Of a stretch of 19,958 nt of DNA, positions 7,310 through 14,849 are shown piece after piece; position 1 is the stretch's first letter; every line of letters begins with the position of its first letter. Under the pieces are notes generated by a model that saw only the letters and a list, made by a program, of their open reading frames with translations, ran no database searches and had not been told where the DNA came from. The stretch is from assembly GCA_003486385.1 (NCBI GenBank), contig DNFT01000003.1, positions 1 through 19,958 of the forward strand, written 5' to 3'. Both the position numbers and the translations under genes were made by a program. This DNA comes from Eubacterium sp. Lineage in GTDB: Bacteria; Bacillota; Clostridia; Lachnospirales; Lachnospiraceae.

Positions 7310-9098
7310 ATACATCCTCCTGGACACTTCCGTCCGGCATTACAAAAAAGCACTTGACTCCATGTATAACCTGGTTGCCGGAAGCCACATAATAATCAAA
7401 TGCCCTCTGTTCTATGCCCGACTCATTTTTTGCCGTCATCCTCATAAAATACTGTCCCGGCTCAAGCTCTCCCTCATACAGATACTCCGTGGCGAACAAG
7501 CCCTCAACCCTCAGGACAGGCTTCTCAAAGGTATAATCCTTTGCCAGCTCAAGCGTATAATAAATATCCTGAGCCTGAAAATCATACGAAGCATCCCACG
7601 CAAAATACATGCCCTCGTCTGTCACCTGCGGAATACCGATAAAAAACGGCTGTGGTGACTCAAGGCTGAGCTTATACAGCCTGTAATTATTTTCCACCTC
7701 GTCCGGCAGTGCCTTTATAAAAGCTTCATACTGCCCACCGGTTAACGGCATGTGCTCCGAATCCGGATATGAGTACGCATATTTTCTTACAACCGGCGCA
7801 TAAATATCAATCATTTTCTCAAGCTTTTCCCTTGTAATTATATTTCTGTATTCCTCAATCTTATCATCAAGGCCGGCTCTCAGCTCATTATCCATGAGGA
7901 CACGCCTGAACAGGACGTTACCCCAGTAGTTGCTTATTCCGATTTCCCAGCCGCGATCCTGACTGCGGAGCTTCGCCTTGGTATCATAGAACGCACCATC
8001 GTTATCCCACGATATAAAATAGAAGGTATCGCTGTTTAGCGGACTGTATAGGAATACATTTCTTGACTGGGTATCAACATTTCCCATAAGAATATGAAAC
8101 GCCATCCACGAAAACATGTTTTCCCTGCAGAACCACCTGTCCATAATCTGTGTGATTGGAATTGAGTAATCATTCAGCTCATCAAGCATCGCAATAAGCT
8201 TGCTGTGGTCGTCATTATCCTTTATCTCAATCAAATCCTCAAATGCGTCCACATCATAGTCCGCATCATTTTTCACCATAATGACGTCCTCATATCTGTA
8301 AAACTCAAAAAAATTTATCTTATAGAGCTGACCATTCTTGTCAAGACCATGGCTCCTGAGTGCGCGCTTGTTGAGCTGCTCCACCTGTGTATACAGCCCG
8401 TAGTCCTTAAACTCTCCGCTTCCTCCCTCAGTCATATCCTTCACATACAGATGCACGAACCGGGTTCTCATAGCTATCATTCCGGGAAGCTCACTCATAA
8501 GGTCATAGCAGAGCTTATTGGCAAAACGGCTCTGATCCTGCTCATGCTTATTGAGATTTATCACCTTCTGGTCATCCCATATCCCCTTATTATCGCGGAT
8601 TGTTATTCTGTAATTTTTCTGTGCATATCGTGTTGAGGTCTGACCTCTTATGGTCACCGTGGCATTCGGAACTACCTGCCCATAGCCTAACTGTCCCTCA
8701 ACCGGACCATTCTCATCCCCAACCTGCAATAACCCATTGACTGCATACCGCTCAATTCCAAGCTCATCATAATGATATGCCGAATAGCTGTTTACCTGCG
8801 TCCATGTGTGATCCGTGTTGTCCGAAGCATTTCCCTCACTCACAGTGAGATACATTGTCACAACCGAGGCAGGGTCACGGTTCTCATATAAAGCTGTGTT
8901 ATCATATATCATTCTCCCATCGCCCGCACCCGAGGTATCCGAAACGGTGTCCTGCTGTTTTCCCACATCGCCCCACGGTACCGACTGCTCAATCGTCTGT
9001 TTCATATCGGAATCATAATTGTTCATTGAGCATGCTGCCGGCACGGCAGACAGCCCCGCCAGACAGATACAGCCCATTACTTTTTTTAACATCTTCAC
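7299..9098 (-). CDS. CotH-family secreted kinase-like lipoprotein
   Basis: The 599-residue protein has the CotH fold, a divergent protein-kinase-like family first known from Bacillus spore coats and here extracytoplasmic. The N-terminus is lysine-rich and hydrophobic and ends in VPAAC (C23), probably a lipoprotein signal, although proline at -3 is unusual. Family landmarks are RGQTSTRYAQK (151-161), the conserved NLNKHEQDQSRF region (181-192), GNVDTQSRN (339-347) and the acidic metal-binding motif WDNDGAF (364-370). All look intact. The last ~100 residues resemble a fibronectin type III-like beta domain. The GTG start is preceded by GGGGAGG and its GTGA overlaps the PelG stop. In this locus it probably acts outside the membrane on a protein or on the polysaccharide; the phosphate acceptor is unknown. 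Confidence 0.9.
   Translation of the reverse strand: MKMLKKVMGCICLAGLSAVPAACSMNNYDSDMKQTIEQSVPWGDVGKQQDTVSDTSGAGDGRMIYDNTALYENRDPASVVTMYLTVSEGNASDNTDHTWTQVNSYSAYHYDELGIERYAVNGLLQVGDENGPVEGQLGYGQVVPNATVTIRGQTSTRYAQKNYRITIRDNKGIWDDQKVINLNKHEQDQSRFANKLCYDLMSELPGMIAMRTRFVHLYVKDMTEGGSGEFKDYGLYTQVEQLNKRALRSHGLDKNGQLYKINFFEFYRYEDVIMVKNDADYDVDAFEDLIEIKDNDDHSKLIAMLDELNDYSIPITQIMDRWFCRENMFSWMAFHILMGNVDTQSRNVFLYSPLNSDTFYFISWDNDGAFYDTKAKLRSQDRGWEIGISNYWGNVLFRRVLMDNELRAGLDDKIEEYRNIITREKLEKMIDIYAPVVRKYAYSYPDSEHMPLTGGQYEAFIKALPDEVENNYRLYKLSLESPQPFFIGIPQVTDEGMYFAWDASYDFQAQDIYYTLELAKDYTFEKPVLRVEGLFATEYLYEGELEPGQYFMRMTAKNESGIEQRAFDYYVASGNQVIHGVKCFFVMPDGSVQEDVYEE
7316..7321 (-). promoter_or_regulatory. Perfect Shine-Dalgarno that fixes the VTC gene start
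   Basis: AGGAGG on the minus strand ends six bases before the ATG at 7307-7309. It lies inside the last codons of the upstream CotH gene, so the two genes are translationally linked. It argues against the longer ORF beginning with GTG at 7327. Confidence 0.8.
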
Positions 9099-10606
9099 GC
9101 CTGTTCCTCCCCGCTAAATTCCATTGCCCGCTCTCTTTTCAGGTCTTTTCTCCACCTTTTTTCATATTCGGAACCAAAATATGAAGCTGCATTGGTAAGC
9201 ATCCCCTTCTTAACCTCCTCGACAACAGGCTGGCTGCACAGCACATGATAAAGAAGCCTTCTAAGGTAGAGCCTTAACCCTGTAAATGCCACTATCGAAA
9301 ACACAACCGTTCCGATCCAGAAGCCGGCACCATAATACATTGTATCAAGCCTGCTGCACACCCATGTACCTGCACAGCTCACGGACATAAAGCTCAGAGC
9401 GCTGATAAGTGCACCCTTGTTGTCGGCAAAGTAAAGCTGTATAAGCATCAGACAGTTTCCAACCGCATAGAAGGCATAACCCATGCACAGAACCCTGAAA
9501 ATCCCCAGCATGTCATCATTCATTCCCAGCGGAAGCTTCGGAAGAACAATCGAACCCACTATTATAAATACTATTGTGACGAACAACTGCTTCATGAACG
9601 TATATGTCAGCTCCCTGTACAGGACGGACTTCATCTCCTCCCCTGCCTGATTTATGTCCTTGAGTATTCCTCCATTGTTGAGCGCGTCAAAATAAGCCCT
9701 GTATCTGGGGTAAAAATTCACCTCAACCGATATGACAAAATTTATGGTGGTCACAAGAATCGACAGAAAAGCCGCAATTGCCGGAATATCATAAGCCGGT
9801 GCAGCATAAAAAAGCCCCTGTATGTGCTCCCCTGCAGGGCTGCCCCACATTATAACCAGATGTCCGAACAGTCCAAGTGACATGGCAAGCCCCAGAAATA
9901 CAAGTGACGGATACCTGTCAAACCATGGCAGGAAGCTCGCTGCCGTGACATCCCCCTTCGGAAAATAATCGCCCATAAGCTTATAGTAGAATACCGCCAT
10001 TACTCCATACGCCAGTACTACTGTAAACAGCATTGCCGATATAACCTCCGAGTTAAAAAGCATAAGCAGCACTGCGCCCGCAACTGCGGCAGCCACAACC
10101 GCAGACGCGAACACCTTTATTATTCCACGATAATTCTTGACCGCCGTGAGGTAGCTCATCTCATTCCACACAATGACCAGCTCTCCAAAAAGGACAACAC
10201 ATAGCAGTGCATACACGGCTGTAACGCCTGCAAATGCCATAAAAATTCCGTACATGATTTCACCTGAGATAAGCATGGCACAGGTGCTTCCCCAGAATGC
10301 TGGAAGCACAGCTCCCCTGCTGCCGCTGTAAAGACTGTCCGCCACGAACCGCGTCATGACCATCGAGAATGTATTGCTCCACACCATAGAGGCAAGCAGT
10401 GTGTATGTAACCATGCTGTTTAACAGCTCCCTTTCATGGAATGATGCTCCAAAATATGCCGACATAAGGCCTATCAGTATAAGAAAAAACATTCCCAGCA
10501 GCATAGGTCCCACGCACACCGTCCCGGCATAGCCATACGCCCTGATAAGCTGAAATACTCCCTTTTTTGAAAACATTTTCTTTAGCTCGAACCCTATTCC
10601 CGCCAT
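9095..10606 (-). CDS. pelG: PelG-type exopolysaccharide transporter (MOP-like superfamily)
   Basis: The 503-residue polytopic membrane protein has about twelve hydrophobic segments. It opens with the PelG hallmark MAGIGFELKKMF. PelG is the membrane component of the Pel synthase and is thought to carry the growing polymer across the cytoplasmic membrane. It works with PelD and PelE and the cytosolic PelF. The ATG at 10606 is chosen because it gives the family N-terminus and is preceded by GAGGGTGAG. A longer frame from 10642 adds twelve non-conserved residues. An 85-nt gap from pelF is the widest in the cluster and shows no promoter or hairpin. The 3' end overlaps the CotH start by four bases. 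Confidence 0.93.
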   Translation of the reverse strand: MAGIGFELKKMFSKKGVFQLIRAYGYAGTVCVGPMLLGMFFLILIGLMSAYFGASFHERELLNSMVTYTLLASMVWSNTFSMVMTRFVADSLYSGSRGAVLPAFWGSTCAMLISGEIMYGIFMAFAGVTAVYALLCVVLFGELVIVWNEMSYLTAVKNYRGIIKVFASAVVAAAVAGAVLLMLFNSEVISAMLFTVVLAYGVMAVFYYKLMGDYFPKGDVTAASFLPWFDRYPSLVFLGLAMSLGLFGHLVIMWGSPAGEHIQGLFYAAPAYDIPAIAAFLSILVTTINFVISVEVNFYPRYRAYFDALNNGGILKDINQAGEEMKSVLYRELTYTFMKQLFVTIVFIIVGSIVLPKLPLGMNDDMLGIFRVLCMGYAFYAVGNCLMLIQLYFADNKGALISALSFMSVSCAGTWVCSRLDTMYYGAGFWIGTVVFSIVAFTGLRLYLRRLLYHVLCSQPVVEEVKKGMLTNAASYFGSEYEKRWRKDLKRERAMEFSGEEQA

Positions 10607-10691
10607 AATACTCACCCTCACTTTAATATTCCTGATATACAATTATGAAACTTAAATCCGCCAATAAACAGTTACACGCTATATTCCATAG

Positions 10692-12095
10692 TTACCCACC
10701 CAATAATTTTCTGTATATATCCCTATAGTTCTCCATCGAAACCTCATGTGTATAGAACATATTCACCCTTCTTTTCCCGGCTTCCCCCATCCTTCTCCTT
10801 TTTTCCGGCTCGCTGCACAGCTCCAGCATCGCCTGTGCAAGCTGCTCCTTATTCATAGGAGGAACACATATCCCGGCGTTTCCAAACCCATCACTGCCCT
10901 CAATCAGCCCGCGGCAGCAGCCAACATCCGTTGTCACACATGCACGCCCGGCTGCAAACGCCTCAAGCACCGATAAGGGCTGCCCCTCAGAAATGCTTGT
11001 AAGTATCACAAAATCTATTTTTTTGATATATTCGGATACATTCACAACACCGGTGAATATGATTCCCTTGACATCAAGCTGCTCAATCAGTGTCTTACAT
11101 TCCTCATAATATTCCTCATCATCCACATCACCCATTATGTGAAGCCGCGTATTCGGCATGATACGCCGCACCTCTGCGAACGCATATATCATTGTCTTTA
11201 TATCCTTTATCTTGGCTATGCGGACAATCGCACCTATATCCACGTAGCCGTCAGCTTCCTTTACCCCCACCCCGGCGAATTTTTCTGTGTGCACGCCGTT
11301 CGGGGTTACCATAAGCTTCGACTCCTCGCAGCCAAGCTCATGCTGTATCCCGTTTGCCTTTTTATATAGAGCCGTCACAACATCAGCATGTGCATACGCA
11401 CAATCCGAAAAAAGGCGGAACATGTTTATCCACTGATTCTTAAAATACGGCAGAACCCATTGTGCACGAAGAAGCTCCTCCTCACGCTCCCTGGTGTATA
11501 TGCCGTGTTCCGTGAGTATAAAAGGTTTTTTATACTTCCATTTTCCAAGGCTTCCAAGTATTCCGCTGTAGCCGGTTGCCGTGGCGTGATAGATGTCCGC
11601 CTGTGGAACCTCCTGTGTCATAAGATAAAGCTGCGGAAGTACCATTGACCTTACATTGTAATAAAAATCGGTGAATGACAGATATGTGAATCTTCCCTCG
11701 CACAGCTGCATAATTATATTCAAAAACATAGGACTCATCATCATATTGACCGGATTAACCTTTTTATCCTGAAACAGCTCGAAAAGCACGTCCCAGTTAA
11801 GGCTCTCACCCTCAAAAAGCTTTTCAAGCTCCGTTCTCTCCTCCTGAGTGAACCGGAGCTTTCTTCCACCATTTTTCAGCTTCTGCTCTAATGCATCATC
11901 AAGAAACACCTCATGTACCTCAACCACATTTTCCGGCAGCTCATACTTATAATGCCCCCTGTTTCCAGCCTGCGCCCCTATGCACCATAAAACAAAATCC
12001 ACCTCCGGCATCGCCTGAATATACTGGTGCATCCAGCTAGACACTCCTCCGTACACATAGGGATAACTGCCCTCTAATATCATACAGACTCTCAC
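10692..12095 (-). CDS. pelF: PelF-type glycosyltransferase (GT4)
   Basis: PelF is the soluble glycosyltransferase that polymerises the Pel backbone from a UDP-sugar donor; Pel is rich in N-acetylgalactosamine. The 467-residue protein is full length. The N-terminal MILEGSYPYVYGGVSSWMHQ (5-24) is nearly diagnostic for PelF. TEHGIYTRER (195-204) and PNGVHTEKF (265-273) follow. The retaining-GT4 EX7E pair is E370 and E378 in ISEGQPLSVLEAF. No signal or membrane helix is seen, so it is cytosolic. The GTG start has a textbook GGAGGT five bases upstream and overlaps the preceding stop as GTGA, so translation is coupled to the deacetylase gene. The actual sugar of this strain's polymer cannot be read from sequence. 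Confidence 0.95.
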   Translation of the reverse strand: MRVCMILEGSYPYVYGGVSSWMHQYIQAMPEVDFVLWCIGAQAGNRGHYKYELPENVVEVHEVFLDDALEQKLKNGGRKLRFTQEERTELEKLFEGESLNWDVLFELFQDKKVNPVNMMMSPMFLNIIMQLCEGRFTYLSFTDFYYNVRSMVLPQLYLMTQEVPQADIYHATATGYSGILGSLGKWKYKKPFILTEHGIYTREREEELLRAQWVLPYFKNQWINMFRLFSDCAYAHADVVTALYKKANGIQHELGCEESKLMVTPNGVHTEKFAGVGVKEADGYVDIGAIVRIAKIKDIKTMIYAFAEVRRIMPNTRLHIMGDVDDEEYYEECKTLIEQLDVKGIIFTGVVNVSEYIKKIDFVILTSISEGQPLSVLEAFAAGRACVTTDVGCCRGLIEGSDGFGNAGICVPPMNKEQLAQAMLELCSEPEKRRRMGEAGKRRVNMFYTHEVSMENYRDIYRKLLGG

Positions 12096-13933
12096 CTTGC
12101 ACCTCCTATATATATCATTATCTCGTCACTGTCCGCCGTGAGCAGATACATGCTTCCCGATATATGCTCATAGCTGCACCCGCTCGCCCCCTCAATAACT
12201 CCGTCACTTATACGCACCAGAAAGCACGCCTCCCCGGAGAAGCTTCCCAGTCTGAGCCTTATACCCTCATCTGTGTATTCTCTCTGCACCGTGAGCTTGT
12301 CATACTTTTCGACCGCCCTTCCCATACCGCTTCCGGTCACATTGCAGATTGAAGGTGCGGACTCATAGACCCACTCAATGTAATCTTCAAGACACCCGCT
12401 CATGTATTCCCAGCCAAGCGACGCACCCCTGTCCTCATCCAAGGTGTCATCCGGGTGGGTAAAATGCGACTGGACATACTGATAATTAAGCTCCGACAGC
12501 GCAACAAGCATCTGGTAATCATCTATGACACATCCTGAGGTTATTCGCGGGGTGCTTATCACGCCGTCCTCCTCGACCCTGAATTCCTGTTCATAAGCTA
12601 TATTTTCTGCATCCTTAAGAAATGTCGAGGCTATCACCTTTATCTGCGGCGCCGCCTTAATAAGCTCCTTTCTTCCCTCCTCAGATAAAATATTCGATGG
12701 CGGGACATACACGCAGAAATCATTATCCGGAAAAAGTTCCTCCGAAAAATCCACCAGCTCCTGCACCGCAGCCTCTATATCCTTTCCGGACTTCCACAGT
12801 CTGTAGGCACCATACTTTTTGTCCTCATCAACTCCTTCCAGGCACAGCGGCATGTGGTTATAACCGTGTAACCCAAGCTCTCCTCCGTTGTTCAAAAGCA
12901 TATTTCCGAATTTTAAAAAGCGCGCCGTAGCCCCATTCCCCTCAAGGGGTGCCTCAACCTCATCCGAATAATTTTCTATTATAAGCCCCGTATGGATTAT
13001 CCCGAACCTCTTCTCGAATTCCATCATTTTCGGCCACCATACATTCGTATAAAATGAGGCTACATCCACCCCGTAATCCCTTCTTATATACTCCGCATTG
13101 CCCGCCGGAACAGGGGACGGAAAATCATCCAGATAGAACGCAGAAGCATTGATTACCGGATACACATAGGCATCATAGAGTGCCGTGTATGCAAGGTTTA
13201 TGAAGCCTCTTGCATATTTTTCCGTCACCGCCTGATTTATCACGGCAACCCTTCCCTTTCCGTAATCATTCGTCCACACAATCGGCACGTCGCCCTCCTC
13301 CGAAACCACATAGACATCACAGTCATTCTTCAGCTGTACCTGCAGCGATGACATCACGCCCTCCTTCATGCTCCTGTCATACCAGAATATGTCATCGTCA
13401 TCCGCTCCTATCATGCAGCCCTTCAAAAAACGCACGCCATACACATTGGGATAATTGTCGATTATGTCTATTCCGAACTTAGCCGCCACAGCGTTAAAAA
13501 AAGGGTCGACCTCCGGCGTCACCACCGTAAGCAGCCTGCCGCCCTTTTTTACCCACGAAAAAACAGGCATGAGCTTATCCGCAAACACGTCCCAGTTCTG
13601 GAAGGTAACCACTGCGGCGGCATATTCGTCAAGCACGGACACTTCAAAATTCTCATCCACCCTGCATATATCATATCCGACCTTCATGCTGTCAAGCACC
13701 GTCTCCATAATGTCAAGGTAAGTATCGCTCACTTCCTCAGCCGATGTGAGAATCAGACATTCCTTTGTCAGCTCAATTTCTTCCGTATATATAGTTTCCC
13801 ATTCTCTCACTGCAGCAGAAGTCTGCTCATAGCCGATGCCTGCCCTTTCCCTGAACACGAGAATACTCAGCACGAACAAGGCTGCAACCGGGAGCAGAAC
13901 CTTTCCCGCAATTTTTTTCCTCATACCACTCAT
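12092..13933 (-). CDS. DUF2194 PelA-like membrane-anchored polysaccharide deacetylase
   Basis: The 613-residue protein has an N-terminal membrane helix (about 9-27) and an extracellular part. Residues ~55-240 form a Rossmann/amidotransferase-like domain. Residues ~258-470 form a NodB-like deacetylase barrel. Metal-site motifs are visible: D269-D270 in YLDDFPSP, and H356 and H360 in HGYNH. A substrate-loop motif YVPPSNILSE follows. A beta-rich tail ends the protein. This matches the middle and C-terminal parts of PelA from Pseudomonas but lacks its N-terminal glycoside-hydrolase domain, as in PelA(DA)-type proteins of Gram-positive pel loci. It should deacetylate the exported polymer and give it positive charge. 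The ATG at 13933 sits behind GAGGTGA; a TTG two codons earlier is less likely. It overlaps pelF by four bases. Confidence 0.88.
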   Translation of the reverse strand: MSGMRKKIAGKVLLPVAALFVLSILVFRERAGIGYEQTSAAVREWETIYTEEIELTKECLILTSAEEVSDTYLDIMETVLDSMKVGYDICRVDENFEVSVLDEYAAAVVTFQNWDVFADKLMPVFSWVKKGGRLLTVVTPEVDPFFNAVAAKFGIDIIDNYPNVYGVRFLKGCMIGADDDDIFWYDRSMKEGVMSSLQVQLKNDCDVYVVSEEGDVPIVWTNDYGKGRVAVINQAVTEKYARGFINLAYTALYDAYVYPVINASAFYLDDFPSPVPAGNAEYIRRDYGVDVASFYTNVWWPKMMEFEKRFGIIHTGLIIENYSDEVEAPLEGNGATARFLKFGNMLLNNGGELGLHGYNHMPLCLEGVDEDKKYGAYRLWKSGKDIEAAVQELVDFSEELFPDNDFCVYVPPSNILSEEGRKELIKAAPQIKVIASTFLKDAENIAYEQEFRVEEDGVISTPRITSGCVIDDYQMLVALSELNYQYVQSHFTHPDDTLDEDRGASLGWEYMSGCLEDYIEWVYESAPSICNVTGSGMGRAVEKYDKLTVQREYTDEGIRLRLGSFSGEACFLVRISDGVIEGASGCSYEHISGSMYLLTADSDEIMIYIGGAR

Positions 13934-13945
13934 AGTCAAATCACC

Positions 13946-14842
13946 TCAATCTGCATGTGACCATACATCCATCCACTGCCTTCCACTGCTGTCCAGATAT
14001 ATGTCCTTATCCTTTATTTCCTGTAGGACATCCTGAATTCGCTCCCCATTATTCGTACAGTAATAATACTGCACATACAGGCAGTACACTCTTATATCCT
14101 GCGGGTATTTCTTTTCAAGCAACGCAAGTCTTTTATCTATGCCATCAGTTATTCCAAGCATTATACTGTTTTCTATATACTCGAACTCATACCGCACCGC
14201 CTCAGGCTGCATGACACACAGCTTTTCCAGAACCTCATGAAGTCTCATACGGTACTGCCTCAGCACGGTATCCGTGATAAACCCGCTGTCTATGTATGCC
14301 TTGAGCTCATTTCTGCATTTTACAAGCGCATACGAATCCTCCGGATTTAACCTTATATCTTCAAGCAGGCGTCCTATCCGCTCCTCGTACCCGCTCTGTA
14401 TCTCCATCATGGATGTGGACGCATAATGTGTGAGCTCGACATCATCGGACAAAGTTACCCTTTTTAACAGCTCAACATACTGCTCCGGATTGGCATGCAG
14501 AAGCTTCATCATCAGCTTTCTGCTCACAACCGGACTGTTCACGGTCATCGCCTCCTCAAGCGGGACAATAAAGTCATCATCCTTCCCGGCAATCACTTCC
14601 CTGCGCCACACAGCCTCGCCCTGAGTCCTCCCGTATTCCTCGACATCCCGCAAAGCCTGTCTGCTATGCCTCGCCTGCCATTCATCAATAAACAGCAGCA
14701 TATACCCACACACCGGAAGCAGCACCACAGCCGGAAAGATGACATGGCGCGTCCTAAGCTTATTTAACCTCATCATAGCGAAAATCACTGCACATATTAT
14801 CAAATGTAACGCCGGCAAAACCCAAAGCACTATATTCCCCAT
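13946..14842 (-). CDS. pelE: PelE-like membrane protein with helical (TPR-like) domain
   Basis: The product is 298 residues, with two N-terminal membrane helices (about 3-24 and 34-52). A long, mostly helical region follows, whose C-terminal part (KYPQDIRVYCLYVQYYY and on) resembles TPR repeats. This is the architecture of PelE, which bridges PelD and the synthase in the membrane. Primary sequence identity is not obvious, so the call rests on topology, length and position right after pelD. The ATG at 14842 is preceded by GGGAGTGAG and lies 7 nt beyond the pelD stop. A TTG at 14869 would extend it into pelD but has no ribosome site. Its own stop overlaps the ribosome site of the deacetylase gene. 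Confidence 0.78.
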   Translation of the reverse strand: MGNIVLWVLPALHLIICAVIFAMMRLNKLRTRHVIFPAVVLLPVCGYMLLFIDEWQARHSRQALRDVEEYGRTQGEAVWRREVIAGKDDDFIVPLEEAMTVNSPVVSRKLMMKLLHANPEQYVELLKRVTLSDDVELTHYASTSMMEIQSGYEERIGRLLEDIRLNPEDSYALVKCRNELKAYIDSGFITDTVLRQYRMRLHEVLEKLCVMQPEAVRYEFEYIENSIMLGITDGIDKRLALLEKKYPQDIRVYCLYVQYYYCTNNGERIQDVLQEIKDKDIYLDSSGRQWMDVWSHAD

Positions 14843-14849
14843 AACAAAC

